A DNA stretch of 49,215 bases, taken from an uncultured Geobacteraceae bacterium (GTDB lineage Bacteria; Desulfobacterota; Desulfuromonadia; Geobacterales; Pseudopelobacteraceae). A program made the position numbers and the translations under genes. The notes below the pieces were generated by a model, which was not told the origin of the DNA, did not search any database, and saw only the letters and a list, made by a program, of their open reading frames with translations. The stretch is taken from contig CAJAFV010000064.1 in assembly GCA_903939115.1 (NCBI GenBank), positions 1-49,215 on the forward strand, read 5' to 3'. The first letter of the stretch is position 1, and every line of letters starts with the position of its first letter. Shown here piece by piece: positions 33,788 through 42,518 of the stretch.

Positions 33788-34619
33788 AGATATTCAGATC
33801 TTGAATCCACGGGTACGCAATCAAATTATTGCCGAAGAAATACGGCAAAACATTCAAAGCATCGGCTTGAAAAGGCCCATAACGGTATCCCCCAGGAAAG
33901 ATACTAAAAATGGCAAGAAATATGATCTTGTTTGTGGACAAGGTAGGCTTGAGGCCTTTATTTCTGCAGGAGAAACGAAAATACCCTCTCTCATCCGCGA
34001 AGTAAGTGAAGAAGATGCGCATATTATGAGTCTGGTGGAAAATATCGCCCGTCGTAGTAGTAATGCCTTGGAGCTCCTGCAAAGCATCAAGTATCTGAAA
34101 AGCCAGGGTTACGAGGATGATGCCATTGCTGCCAAGACCAATCTTGGTAAAGACTATATTCGAGGTATTATCCGCCTGCTCGAACAGGGAGAGGAATATT
34201 TGGTCAACGCTGTGGAAAAGGGACGAATCCCTTTATATCAGGCGCTGAACATAGCTTCGGAAGATGACGCAGCCGTACAGATGGCCTTGGCAGAAGCGTA
34301 TGAATCGGGAGCATTGACCGGGAAAAAGCTTGTTGTGGCGCAAAAAATTATTTCTCGGCGTAAACATTACGGCAAAGGGCTTTCAGCTCCACAACGTGAT
34401 AATGCCAAAGTTTCCGCAGAAGATTTGATTGCTGCCTATGAAAAGGAAGCTAAGGAGAAGAAGCGGTTACTGGCTCAATCCAACTATATACAGGGTGTTT
34501 TAGATTACACTTCCAGTGTCCTTCACAAATTATTGAATGATGTCCATTTTACCAATCAACTTAAAGCCGTCGGTATGAACGATATTCCTCTGCATGTAAC
34601 GGATATTTTGAAAAGGTAG
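33753..34619 (+). CDS. ParB-like protein
   Basis: A 288-residue ParB-family protein. The N-terminal ParB/Srx-like nuclease fold shows LISIEDIQILNPRVRNQ, IGLKRPITVSPR, VCGQGRLEAF (G-x-G-R motif region) and EEDAHIMSLVENIARR (the E-N-I-x-R motif). A helix-turn-helix follows (GYEDDAIAAKTNLGKDYIRG). The C-terminus is a coiled coil (AAYEKEAKEKKRLLAQ). ParB proteins load on DNA sites and, in partition systems, work with ParA. No parA is nearby. Here it starts inside the recombinase gene (AAGGCGGTGGAAT before ATG), so the two are translated together, suggesting a role in recombination or in maintaining the integrated element. Confidence 0.85.
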   Translation: MEQEAIVLISIEDIQILNPRVRNQIIAEEIRQNIQSIGLKRPITVSPRKDTKNGKKYDLVCGQGRLEAFISAGETKIPSLIREVSEEDAHIMSLVENIARRSSNALELLQSIKYLKSQGYEDDAIAAKTNLGKDYIRGIIRLLEQGEEYLVNAVEKGRIPLYQALNIASEDDAAVQMALAEAYESGALTGKKLVVAQKIISRRKHYGKGLSAPQRDNAKVSAEDLIAAYEKEAKEKKRLLAQSNYIQGVLDYTSSVLHKLLNDVHFTNQLKAVGMNDIPLHVTDILKR

Positions 34620-34624
34620 GGTCT

Positions 34625-35518
34625 ATGGCAAACAGGATTAAGCAGGGATTCCAGGAAAAACTGATAGAACTTGCTGTGGAGGAACTGTTCCCCACAAAAA
34701 CAATTCCCATTTGTACAAGAAAATGCAGAAAGTATTCTCAGGTTCTTTCTTCCATACGGGAAGTGGGACTTATCGAAGCACCAGTGGTCGCTCCGCTAAA
34801 AAAAGAAAAAGGATATCTCCTGCTTGATGGTCATTTGCGTATAATGGCTCTGAAGGAATTGGGAGTGGAGCGAGTCTACTGCCTGATCTCCACTGATGAT
34901 GAGACCTATACCTACAATAAATACATCAATCGACTTTCAGCAATTCAGGAACATCGCATGATTGTGAAGGCCGTGCAGTCGGGAGTCTCTGAAGAAAAAC
35001 TTGCCAGTGCTTTGAATCTTGATGTCCGAACAATCAGAAACAAGAGGTATCTGCTTGGGGGTATTTGCCCGGAGGCTGTCGATTTGCTGAAGGATAAGGC
35101 CGTACCGGAGCCGGTTTTCAGGGTGTTGAGAAAAATGAAAGCGCCTCGGCAAATTAACGCTGCCATGCTGATGAATGACCAGAATAAGTTCACCACCAAC
35201 TATGCCAAGGCACTTCTGGAAGCGACGCCAACAAATCAGCTTGTCAATATAGGCAAACCCATAAAGGAAACTCCGGCAATACTGGCGCGCCAGGCTCGTC
35301 TTGAAGAGGAGAGTCTTGCCTTGTCCGGGGAAATAGGCTCATTGAAAGAGCAGTATGGTACAGCAATGATAGATATGACATCTATGCAGGCATATTTGAA
35401 AAGACTACTCAGTAACGAAGCGGTTGCAAAATATCTTCGGGAATATAATGAGTCGATTCATGATAGGTTTAAGGAAATTATTGATCTTGACTTTTTCAGA
35501 TTGAAAAATATGGAGTGA
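34625..35518 (+). CDS. ParB/RepB-type protein
   Basis: A 297-residue relative of plasmid RepB/ParB. The N-terminus has ELFPTKTIPICTRKCRKYSQ, LIEAPVVAPL and LLLDGHLRIMALKELGV (ParB G-H-L-R motif). The middle helix-turn-helix is EEKLASALNLDVRTIRNKRY. The RepB-type C-terminal domain starts at PEAVDLLKDKAVPEPVFRVL. It follows the first ParB by 5 bp, completing the recombinase-ParB-RepB trio. Known RepB proteins partition repABC replicons, but here repA and repC are absent. Confidence 0.85.
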   Translation: MANRIKQGFQEKLIELAVEELFPTKTIPICTRKCRKYSQVLSSIREVGLIEAPVVAPLKKEKGYLLLDGHLRIMALKELGVERVYCLISTDDETYTYNKYINRLSAIQEHRMIVKAVQSGVSEEKLASALNLDVRTIRNKRYLLGGICPEAVDLLKDKAVPEPVFRVLRKMKAPRQINAAMLMNDQNKFTTNYAKALLEATPTNQLVNIGKPIKETPAILARQARLEEESLALSGEIGSLKEQYGTAMIDMTSMQAYLKRLLSNEAVAKYLREYNESIHDRFKEIIDLDFFRLKNME

Positions 35519-35531
35519 AAACGGGTATGGT

Positions 35532-36830
35532 TTATCTTGAGCCTTCTGATGCCTTGCGCTTGCCTTCTTTAATACTGGTAACTGTTCCCTGTAGTTTCTT
35601 CCCGGAGATTATGCTCAGTAACTTGCGCTCCCACTGTTCCATCGCCATCTGTTTCTCCTTGGCGTATGAGTAACGGTTATAGATGTGGCCTACGCTCTGC
35701 TTTCGTTTTGTGATGTGGTTCTGCAAGCGGTCGATCATATCATCTGTTATCCCTAGCTCTGCCCACTGTGTTGCAGCAGTACGCCTCAAATCATGCGGTG
35801 TGAAGCGAGGGATTCTGAGCCGGTCTATAACCTTGCTCTCCGGCGTGTGAGGTAGGTTGTCTTTGATCCCGCACGTCAGTGTCCTTTCACCATAAGGTTT
35901 GCCGGGATCAGGAGGCTTGGCTTTTGGGTCAGCTGGAAAGACCGGTGATTCAAAAATATACCCCTTGGCCTCTCCAATTAGCCCCTTAGCTGTTGCCGTT
36001 AGGAATACACGGTGAGGAAGTTTGTTTTTGCTTCGTGATGCAGGTATCTCCCACCAGTCACCTTCAATCTCATTTCGATGCAATCCAATTACTTCCCCCG
36101 GACGCTGACCGGTAGTTAATATCAGCTTCAGGGCGCGCTTGAGAGGTTCGCCCATATTGCATGAATGCAGATTGTTCCAAAAGATTTTGATTTCGTTTTC
36201 ATCAAGCACACGTTCACACGGAGTTTCCTTGTTTGGCTGTTTCATCATCAAAAATGGGTTAAGCATTACAATGCCACGCTCATTTATTGCGTAGCTAAAC
36301 ATCTTGCGTGTATATGCTAGCACCCTGTTGGCCATAACTGGAGCACCACGTTTTTTAATATCGTCAAGAATAAGTGCAAGATCTCGTCTTTTGATGTCAG
36401 TTATCTTCTGCTTACCCCACCGAGGAACAATGTTTGCTTTTAGTGCCCGTTCAATTTCTTGCCAGCCCCGATTGTGTTCCTTGGCATATTTGATGTATTC
36501 ATCAACAAAATCAGCGACAAACGGGGTCAATTCTCGCTCCTTTTTAGCCACATCCTTTTCAAACAGAGGGTCAATACCCTGATCCAGCTTACACTTGGCA
36601 GCTGTATGTCGTTTTCTTGCTTCGGAAAGTGTAATGGTCCCATACTCACCAAGATTAAGAAACCGACGTTTTCCATCACAGGAATAGGCATAGTAAAACA
36701 TCTTCGTGCCACTGGCGTAAACTCGCACTCCGAAACCATCGCCTTCCAGATTATCCTGAAGACGCTTTTCGGTTTTCATGTTCCGCACTTCGGCATCAGT
36801 AAATTTTGTCTTGCCAGATACTTTCTTCAT
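35532..36830 (-). CDS. int: P4-type tyrosine integrase (DUF4102 N-terminus)
   Basis: A 432-residue integrase of the element. The N-terminal DUF4102 arm-binding domain has FTDAEVRNMKTEKRLQDNLE and FLNLGEYGTITLSEARK. The catalytic core shows TTGQRPGEV (first Arg near residue 243), TPHDLRRTAATQW (H-x-x-R near 346-349) and GHIYNRYSY (nucleophile Tyr near 380). Such integrases recombine at tRNA 3' ends. Transcription runs away from the tRNA-Lys fragment at 37006-37055, and the promoter region holds the repeats at 36843-36878. It converges with the ParB/RepB gene. With AlpA and the D5 primase it defines a P4-like integrative element. Confidence 0.92.
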   Translation of the reverse strand: MKKVSGKTKFTDAEVRNMKTEKRLQDNLEGDGFGVRVYASGTKMFYYAYSCDGKRRFLNLGEYGTITLSEARKRHTAAKCKLDQGIDPLFEKDVAKKERELTPFVADFVDEYIKYAKEHNRGWQEIERALKANIVPRWGKQKITDIKRRDLALILDDIKKRGAPVMANRVLAYTRKMFSYAINERGIVMLNPFLMMKQPNKETPCERVLDENEIKIFWNNLHSCNMGEPLKRALKLILTTGQRPGEVIGLHRNEIEGDWWEIPASRSKNKLPHRVFLTATAKGLIGEAKGYIFESPVFPADPKAKPPDPGKPYGERTLTCGIKDNLPHTPESKVIDRLRIPRFTPHDLRRTAATQWAELGITDDMIDRLQNHITKRKQSVGHIYNRYSYAKEKQMAMEQWERKLLSIISGKKLQGTVTSIKEGKRKASEGSR

Positions 36831-36842
36831 ACTTACCTCGAT

Positions 36843-36878
36843 CTACCATACTTTTTAGTATGGTAGGTAGTATGGTAG
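36843..36878 (-). promoter_or_regulatory. Repeat cluster before the integrase: probable arm-type/operator sites
   Basis: Two tandem copies of AGTATGGTAG (36857-36866 and 36869-36878) follow an inverted copy CTACCATACT (36843-36852), with TTTT between the inverted pair. A related TGGTATGGTA lies at 36976-36985. The cluster begins 13 bp upstream of the integrase start and near the attachment site. This suits binding by the integrase N-terminal domain, an excision factor such as AlpA, or autoregulation. Confidence 0.65.
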
Positions 36879-37005
36879 ATGCAATTACGGCTGGATAAGA
36901 AATATGTTGAAATGCAACTGACAACAAGTTACAGTATCTACACGGTTTGTCAATGGTATTTATAGAGGAATGAAATGGTATGGTAAACAACGAGAATGTA
37001 CAATA

Positions 37006-37055
37006 ACTGACTTTTAATCAGGTGGTCGTTGGTTCGACCCCAACGCGGCTCACCA
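37006..37055 (+). other. Displaced 3' half of tRNA-Lys(UUU): attachment site of the element
   Basis: The sequence equals a tRNA from the anticodon arm to CCA: anticodon loop CTTTTAA (anticodon TTT, Lys), variable TGGTC, T arm GTTGG-TTCGACC-CCAAC, acceptor GCGGCTC-A-CCA. No D arm or 5' acceptor strand is present upstream. This is the duplicated tRNA end left at one junction by an integrase that uses tRNA-Lys. The complete tRNA, with a 5' acceptor close to GAGCCGC, should lie at the other junction, left of position 1. Confidence 0.88.
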
Positions 37056-37062
37056 AACATTC

Positions 37063-37096
37063 AAGGCACTTACGTTAAATCGTGGGTGCCTTTTTT
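37063..37096 (+). terminator. Terminator of the displaced tRNA-Lys end
   Basis: Stem AAGGCAC (37063-37069) with GTGCCTT (37086-37092), an inner ACG/CGT pair, and a run of T at 37091-37096. It is the natural terminator of the tRNA gene and marks the first chromosomal bases to the right of the element. Confidence 0.85.
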
Positions 37097-37127
37097 GCTG
37101 TTTGGTCATTTGTGTAACCTCTGGTGT

Positions 37128-37153
37128 CACCTCTAGCAGCCCTGCTAGAGGTG
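37128..37153. repeat. Perfect 12-bp palindrome
   Basis: CACCTCTAGCAG (37128-37139) and CTGCTAGAGGTG (37142-37153) are exact complements separated by CC. There is no T run on either side, so a terminator is unlikely. It could be a protein-binding site or the end of a small mobile element. Confidence 0.6.
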
Positions 37154-37229
37154 AAATTAATGGCTTGAAGCGCCTGCATAATAAAGACCGCTCCTGATAT
37201 AGTCAAGAACGACCTAAACACCCGCTGAT

Positions 37230-37349
37230 CTACAGTAATCCTCGTTCAACAAAACTCAGATACTGGTTGTCCCCCACTATTATATGGTCAATCAAGCGAA
37301 TCCCCATCAGTTCCCCGGCTTCGCTCAATCGTTTGGTTATGGCTATACA
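37230..37349 (-). pseudogene. 3' remnant of radC
   Basis: On the minus strand the frame reads IAITKRLSEAGELMG, then IRLIDHIIVGDNQYLSF and VERGLL with TAG at 37232-37230. This is the usual C-terminus of RadC after its JAMM motif. Upstream of IAITKRL the frame stays open for about 40 codons, but these residues (for example EIAETRLKEFFMQ) do not look like RadC, so the join is a recombination scar. The truncated RadC at 85-486 lacks just this part, but the two pieces are not in the order expected for a simple insertion. Confidence 0.75.
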
Positions 37350-37701
37350 GCCTGACACTTGGTGGAAGAAAGCTGGTCAAGATCGGATTGGACTGCATGA
37401 AGAATTCCTTGAGCCTGGTTTCTGCAATTTCCGGTGTTTCCTTTTCCCTGTTTATGTGGCTGACCACACAAACAGGGAAAACAAAAGCTTGAGCAAACGT
37501 AACTCCAATCTGATTGAACTAATTGTTGTCACTTTGATGTTGCCGATGATTATATTGCCGAACATGCCGCACAAGAAGACCTGGTGATCACCACCGGAAT
37601 ACCTTGGCTGAACAATACTTCATGCCAGTTTTGTTTGCATAACGCACCTCCACTACGTACAAAATATCAATCCGCTTGCGTATACAGGGATTACACCTCC
37701 T
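37350..37701. other. Non-coding scar region
   Basis: No gene is supported here. Several plus-strand frames are open but have no ribosome site or protein pattern. On the minus strand short open pieces lead into the radC remnant. The region looks like debris of earlier insertions beside the tRNA. Confidence 0.4.
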
Positions 37702-40700
37702 TCACCCCAGCAGAAAATCAAAATCTTCCCGCGTCAGTCCGGCACCTCCGCCACCAGCTCCATCCTCGAGAATTGCTTTGTAAAGCTGTGTCTTCTGCTC
37801 CTTCAACGCCATCATCTTTTCCTCAATGGTATGTTTCATAATCAAACGGGTAATCGTGACCTGCTCCGTCTGCCCGATGCGGTGGGCACGGTCGGATGCC
37901 TGATTTTCGACTGCCGGATTCCACCAGGGGTCCATGTGGTACACATACGTGGCGCGGGTCAGGTTGAGCCCCTTGCCGCCCGCTTTGAGGCTGATCAGAA
38001 AGACGGTCGGCTCCGCTGAATGTTGAAATGCTTCCACCAGCTGTTTGCGTTTGGGAACCGGTGTCGAACCATCAAGACGCAGACAGGCGAAGCCCTGTTC
38101 TTTCAGCCCCTTCTCGATGATGTCAAGGTAGCCGGCGAACTGAGAGAACACCAGCGCGCTATGCCCTTCATCACGCAGTTCTGCCAGCTGCTCGGCAAGA
38201 AACTCCAGTTTCGGCGAAGCATCGCTGGCGGTTGGTGACGCGAGGGCCGGTGCGAGGCAGATCTGGCGCAGACGGAGAATGGCGGTCAACGCGATGATGC
38301 GGGCCTGAGCCGGTGCGTGACCATCGTACGCCTCCTGTACCTGTCCGCGTACCTCCTCCACGGTCCGTTGGTAAAAAACCCGCTGCTTCGGCGTCAGCTC
38401 CAGCGGGATGTCCATCTCGATCTTTGGCGGCAGCTCACTGGCGATCAGCTGTTTGGTCCGCCGCAGCACAAACGGACGGGTACGCCCGATCAACCGTGCC
38501 GTTGCAGCAGCGCCCCCCTGACTGAGTTTCCGGCTGAACTCTTCTCGTGTTCCGAGTAGTCCGGGCAGACAGAGATCCATAATGGCAAAATACTCACCCA
38601 GATGGTTTTCCACCGGCGTACCGGTCAGCGCCAGGGTAAACGAGCCTCTCAGCTTGCGCACCGCGTTCGTGGTCGCTGCCTGAAGGTTTTTTACTACCTG
38701 CGTTTCATCGAAAATCAGTACGTTGAAGCAGCGCTCCGCCAGCAGGTCGCAATCCCGCTGGACAATGCCATAGCTGGTGATAATGACATCGTGATTCGCA
38801 AACTCAGCAGTACTGCGCCCGCTCCCGGCGTAGATCATGACCCGGGCGGACGGGAGAAACCGTGCCAGCTCAGCCTCCCAGTTAAACAGCAGTGACGGTG
38901 GCGCCACCACCAGATGCGGCGTTCCGGGTGCGGCAGCGGTTGCTAGTTCATGTGACATGATACCGGCCAGCAGGGTGATGCCCTGTACAGTTTTGCCGAG
39001 GCCCATATCATCTGCCAGACAGGCTCCGAAACGATGCTCATAGAGAAAGGCCAGCCAGTGCCAGGCATCGATCTGATAATGGCGCAGCGTCGCGTTAAGC
39101 CCCGTTGGCAGCGGCCGTGCCGGTATGGATGAAAAATTGAGCAGATTCTCCAGTATCCGTGCGTCCTCCGGTGACAGCCTGACTTCAACACCGTAATTGC
39201 GCAGCTGCAGCCAGTCGAGAATCTGCAGGCGTGGCACGCGTACCAGCTCATGCTCCCCCTTTTTCTTTTTTTTGCCGGTCGGCATGGCACCGGTGAACAT
39301 GGCCAGCACCTGGGCGCTGAGCTCATCAAGCATCATCAACTTGCCATCGCGGCGCAACATGCCGCCACCATCGATCAAGCCGCGCAGCTCTTCCTCCGTC
39401 AGGATTTCACCGTTGCAGCGGATCTCAGGCTTCAACTCGAACCAGTCGAGGCCGCTATGTGTGGCGTCCATCGAAAAAGCCCATGATGCTTCAGTCAACG
39501 GCTCGCTGCCGATGCGCAGCAAAAAACCCCCTTTCTGCAACTGTTCTGTCAACAGTGGCAGCAGTTTCAGCAGTTTGTCGGTGGCACACTCGATCTCTCC
39601 CGGCACACTCCCGCCGATAAAGGCATCCAGCCCGAACAGTTCGTAGAGAATTTTCATCACCCGCGCCTGACTGCGGCGGTCATCCTTCAGAAACACCCAA
39701 CCGTCTGCTGTTGCCATGATGAGATTAACGTTCTGATCCCACGATTCGGCCAGAAAGGTAATGAGCTGCTTGGCCTCGCGCTTCACATCCCGTTTTAAAA
39801 AATCGCTGGAACCGGTAACGGAACGAACAATGCCGTTTCGAGCAACCGATTTAGTTTCATCCAGTAACGCAAAAGCCGCTTCAACAACCGCCCGTATCCT
39901 CTTTTTCGTCTTCATTGGCGACGAAAGGTTGGTGCGCCGGGAGGGATTGAACAGTCTGAAGGCGGTGTTGGAGAAAGAGAAGGTGTGCTGCTCGTAGAGA
40001 CTTGCCGGCTGCAGAACCGTTCTGCTCCCGGCCAGACCGCGGGGAATATCGAGGAGGTACGTTTGACTGCTAGTCGCGTGCTGCCCTGATGAAACGCCGT
40101 TCAGCCGGAAGTGGCAATTGCGTTCCGGATCATCGATTATTTCCGGAAACAGCCGGATAGCCGCGCTGTTAAAAAAGTCCAGTGGCGCAATAACAGTATG
40201 ATTGCGCCTCCTGAGTTCGTTATTAACCGCTACTACTCCCGCAACGCCCTCTCGGCCCCGTTCATCCTCATCAAAGTCGTCATCCTCCTCCCAGTCATCG
40301 TCATCAAAGTCATCTGCATGATCCTCATAGAATTCATCAGAATCATCCCCTACGCTGTCCAGTTCCTCGAAGACCGCCTCCCAGCACTGCCAGGCGTCAC
40401 GGCTTGCCACCGGCACGACGACCCCGGCAGCAATATCAAACAACATCTGTCCATGCACTATAGCATCGGCCGGCAGCGGCGTTCCATCCGCATAAGAACG
40501 GGAAATATGGACTTCATCTCCCCGGATATCGAAGGTAACGCCAGAGGTCAGCGGTTGCTCCCCCCTGTAGACAAGCGTTGTTTCGATCCCCTCCTCATCG
40601 CAAAACACGATCGGATAAGCACCGCCGGTGGCGTGCTGAAACGCCTCAAAATAGCGCTTTGTGGAATCATAGAAATAGTGTGACGCAAGAAACCGCGCCA

Positions 40701-41295
40701 GGTCAGGCGGCAGACCGTGGGACGTCCAGCCATACACCGCGTCGTTACCCCGCTTGATACCGCCCTGGATGCTGGAGCTATGTCCGCTCTGCTCCAGTAC
40801 CATGCGGTATTTTGAGGCAGGGACCGTTACAGGTTCCTGAAGCAGCTGGTCCTGGCGTTCCGCAATAGACTTTCCTGTGGCGCCCGCGAGACTTTTTTCT
40901 GTGGATGGCTCCTGCGCTATGTAGCGCTGCATATCGAGAAGCATCTGCTGATTGATCATGATATGGGACAAGGTATCAGGTGACACCACCCGCTTGAGCG
41001 TTGCCCAGGCGATCACCACATGCGGACAATTGCGCGCCGGCTGCCACAGGTAGCAGGTGCATGTCGTCAACAGTCGGGCGCCGGTCTGAAGAAACGACGT
41101 TCGGGCGCCACCGGAAAAGCGAATGACCAGGGCTGATTTATCCTGATTCCAGACGGCGTTTACAATGGTATTGCCCCGGCACGCTTCAAAACCGGCCAAC
41201 AGGTGCACTTTGGCGGCTGCGGTGTGAATATCGCCGGGGCGGAAGCCCCTGAATCTTTCCAGCAGAGGTGACGTAGCAGATGGTACCTGAGTCAT
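37702..41295 (-). CDS. SWIM zinc-finger SNF2-family helicase
   Basis: A 1197-residue SWI2/SNF2 ATPase. The N-terminal SWIM finger is CTCYLWQPARNCPHVVIAW (about residues 80-98). An acidic low-complexity segment lies near 330-355. The two-lobed helicase core starts near 735: RHYQIDAWHWLAFL, Walker A DDMGLGKT near 758, FDETQVVKN (a DExQ box near 860), ALTGTPVENHLGE, RRTKQLIASELPPK, LVFSQFAGYLDII, FLISLKAGGKGLNLT and DRAHRIGQTEQV. Such enzymes remodel nucleoprotein or free RNA polymerase. The start at 41295 overlaps the stop of the upstream TPR gene (ATGA). A longer frame to 41328 lacks support. Confidence 0.93.
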   Translation of the reverse strand: MTQVPSATSPLLERFRGFRPGDIHTAAAKVHLLAGFEACRGNTIVNAVWNQDKSALVIRFSGGARTSFLQTGARLLTTCTCYLWQPARNCPHVVIAWATLKRVVSPDTLSHIMINQQMLLDMQRYIAQEPSTEKSLAGATGKSIAERQDQLLQEPVTVPASKYRMVLEQSGHSSSIQGGIKRGNDAVYGWTSHGLPPDLARFLASHYFYDSTKRYFEAFQHATGGAYPIVFCDEEGIETTLVYRGEQPLTSGVTFDIRGDEVHISRSYADGTPLPADAIVHGQMLFDIAAGVVVPVASRDAWQCWEAVFEELDSVGDDSDEFYEDHADDFDDDDWEEDDDFDEDERGREGVAGVVAVNNELRRRNHTVIAPLDFFNSAAIRLFPEIIDDPERNCHFRLNGVSSGQHATSSQTYLLDIPRGLAGSRTVLQPASLYEQHTFSFSNTAFRLFNPSRRTNLSSPMKTKKRIRAVVEAAFALLDETKSVARNGIVRSVTGSSDFLKRDVKREAKQLITFLAESWDQNVNLIMATADGWVFLKDDRRSQARVMKILYELFGLDAFIGGSVPGEIECATDKLLKLLPLLTEQLQKGGFLLRIGSEPLTEASWAFSMDATHSGLDWFELKPEIRCNGEILTEEELRGLIDGGGMLRRDGKLMMLDELSAQVLAMFTGAMPTGKKKKKGEHELVRVPRLQILDWLQLRNYGVEVRLSPEDARILENLLNFSSIPARPLPTGLNATLRHYQIDAWHWLAFLYEHRFGACLADDMGLGKTVQGITLLAGIMSHELATAAAPGTPHLVVAPPSLLFNWEAELARFLPSARVMIYAGSGRSTAEFANHDVIITSYGIVQRDCDLLAERCFNVLIFDETQVVKNLQAATTNAVRKLRGSFTLALTGTPVENHLGEYFAIMDLCLPGLLGTREEFSRKLSQGGAAATARLIGRTRPFVLRRTKQLIASELPPKIEMDIPLELTPKQRVFYQRTVEEVRGQVQEAYDGHAPAQARIIALTAILRLRQICLAPALASPTASDASPKLEFLAEQLAELRDEGHSALVFSQFAGYLDIIEKGLKEQGFACLRLDGSTPVPKRKQLVEAFQHSAEPTVFLISLKAGGKGLNLTRATYVYHMDPWWNPAVENQASDRAHRIGQTEQVTITRLIMKHTIEEKMMALKEQKTQLYKAILEDGAGGGGAGLTREDFDFLLG

Positions 41296-42194
41296 TGTCT
41301 TTTTCCCCGAATTTTCTGCATGTAACATTCGAACATCTCTTCGTTCAAGCGCTTCATCAGGCGACGTACGGCGGCCATCTCCCGGTCATCACGCCGTATG
41401 GTGCGCAGATATTCGGCACGGGTCAGAAGTTCATACCAGAGTCGTGGAACCGGTGAGGCTTCACCATCAATCCGGGATTCCAACTCATCAAAAGCCGGCG
41501 GACAGTGCAGCGGGAGCGAAAACAGACCCTGCAGCCACCCCCAGACCGGTAGCCACGCGACCACGCCCTCATCCTCAATGCCGTCAGCATTCTGTAAACA
41601 GTGCTGGTGCAATTTTTGAATGGCAGGATGCTTGAAAAATTGAATGTCAATCGTCGCCGGATCTTCAAGAAATGCCTGCAGGTAGAGATTGACAGCTTCT
41701 TCGGCATTGCCGGCAAGGGTCGTGGCATCAGCACCCCAGGCAAGAAAACGCCCACGCTCAAGAGTCCGTGACGAGAGCGCGCTTCGGAACGATCTGGTTG
41801 CCTCAGCAAAACGACCACGTTCCAGCAACAGGTGCCCCAGATGAAAGCGGGGCGGTATAAAAATGTGGTCAGCTTCCGGCAACTGCTGCAGCAGTGTGAC
41901 AAGAGATTCCATAACGGCAGCTCGTAAAGCCGGATGAGATGCCGAAGCAAGTCCGGTGTGCATCTCATTCAGCTGCCGGGCCTGGCTGGGTGAAGGTTCA
42001 ACCCCGGCAATCAACGTATGCCATTTCTCAATCGCCACGCACAATTGCGCCGCCTGGCGGTTCTCTGGATACTCATCCCGAACTTGCCCGCAGGTCGAAA
42101 GTGCTTTTTCAAAATTTTGAACCCGCAGGTATTCATCGGCAATGTTTAGCAGGATATTGGCGCGGTTATCTGCAAAGAGATCGAGTTGCATCAT
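41292..42194 (-). CDS. TPR-like protein coupled to the SNF2 helicase
   Basis: A 300-residue all-helical protein. Repeated helix pairs such as ILLNIADEYLRVQNFEKALS, RFHLGHLLLERGRFAEATRS and GNAEEAVNLYLQAFLEDP fit tetratricopeptide repeats. No signal or membrane segment is visible, so it is cytoplasmic. Its stop overlaps the helicase start, so the two are made together and probably interact. RBS AAGGAAAA before tandem ATGs. SNF2 helicases paired with a TPR partner occur in many deltaproteobacterial chromosomes with unknown role. Confidence 0.75.
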   Translation of the reverse strand: MMQLDLFADNRANILLNIADEYLRVQNFEKALSTCGQVRDEYPENRQAAQLCVAIEKWHTLIAGVEPSPSQARQLNEMHTGLASASHPALRAAVMESLVTLLQQLPEADHIFIPPRFHLGHLLLERGRFAEATRSFRSALSSRTLERGRFLAWGADATTLAGNAEEAVNLYLQAFLEDPATIDIQFFKHPAIQKLHQHCLQNADGIEDEGVVAWLPVWGWLQGLFSLPLHCPPAFDELESRIDGEASPVPRLWYELLTRAEYLRTIRRDDREMAAVRRLMKRLNEEMFECYMQKIRGKRQ

Positions 42195-42203
42195 TTTTCC
42201 TTA

Positions 42204-42518
42204 CTATTTTGTTTGTCTTACAGGAGTGTGATCTAAAAATCCGGCTTCCTTACAATGCTTGACCGCGATGATGAAAGCCGAATCTCCTTCAATTCGATAG
42301 CGAATCACATATCCGGAAGCGCCGAAAGGGATGACAATATCGTGAAAACCAGGCAGATCCTCTACCGGTTTGCCAATACGGAGATTTGACAAGACAGGCG
42401 CAACGGCGCTCTTGATAAGCCGGAACGCCCGTTGTGCTGCGTCCTTATTGTGTGGGAGGATAAAGTCTCTGAGCCGCTGAAGGTCATCAATTGCAGAGTC
42501 AAGCCACTCTATTCGCAT
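42204..42518 (-). CDS. ParE/RelE-family toxin
   Basis: A 104-residue toxin: RIEWLDSAIDDLQRLRDFIL at the N-terminus, NLRIGKPVEDLPGFHDIVIP in the middle, and GYVIRYRIEGDSAFIIAVKH at the C-terminus are typical of the ParE fold. ParE members poison DNA gyrase, RelE members cut mRNA on the ribosome; the sequence does not tell which applies here. It overlaps the upstream antitoxin gene by 10 bp. Confidence 0.85.
   Translation of the reverse strand: MRIEWLDSAIDDLQRLRDFILPHNKDAAQRAFRLIKSAVAPVLSNLRIGKPVEDLPGFHDIVIPFGASGYVIRYRIEGDSAFIIAVKHCKEAGFLDHTPVRQTK

Noticed and set aside
37267..37841. Two plus-strand frames (106 and 85 codons) beside the radC remnant
   Set aside because: They are antisense to radC debris and the end of the SNF2 gene, with no ribosome sites or recognisable domains.
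40111..40683. 190-codon plus-strand frame
   Set aside because: It is entirely antisense to the SNF2 helicase gene, whose N-terminal region includes an acidic repeat that keeps the opposite frame open.
37702..42194. DISARM defence system
   Set aside because: Only an SNF2 helicase and a TPR protein are present. The methyltransferase, DUF1998 and phospholipase-D genes that define DISARM are absent.
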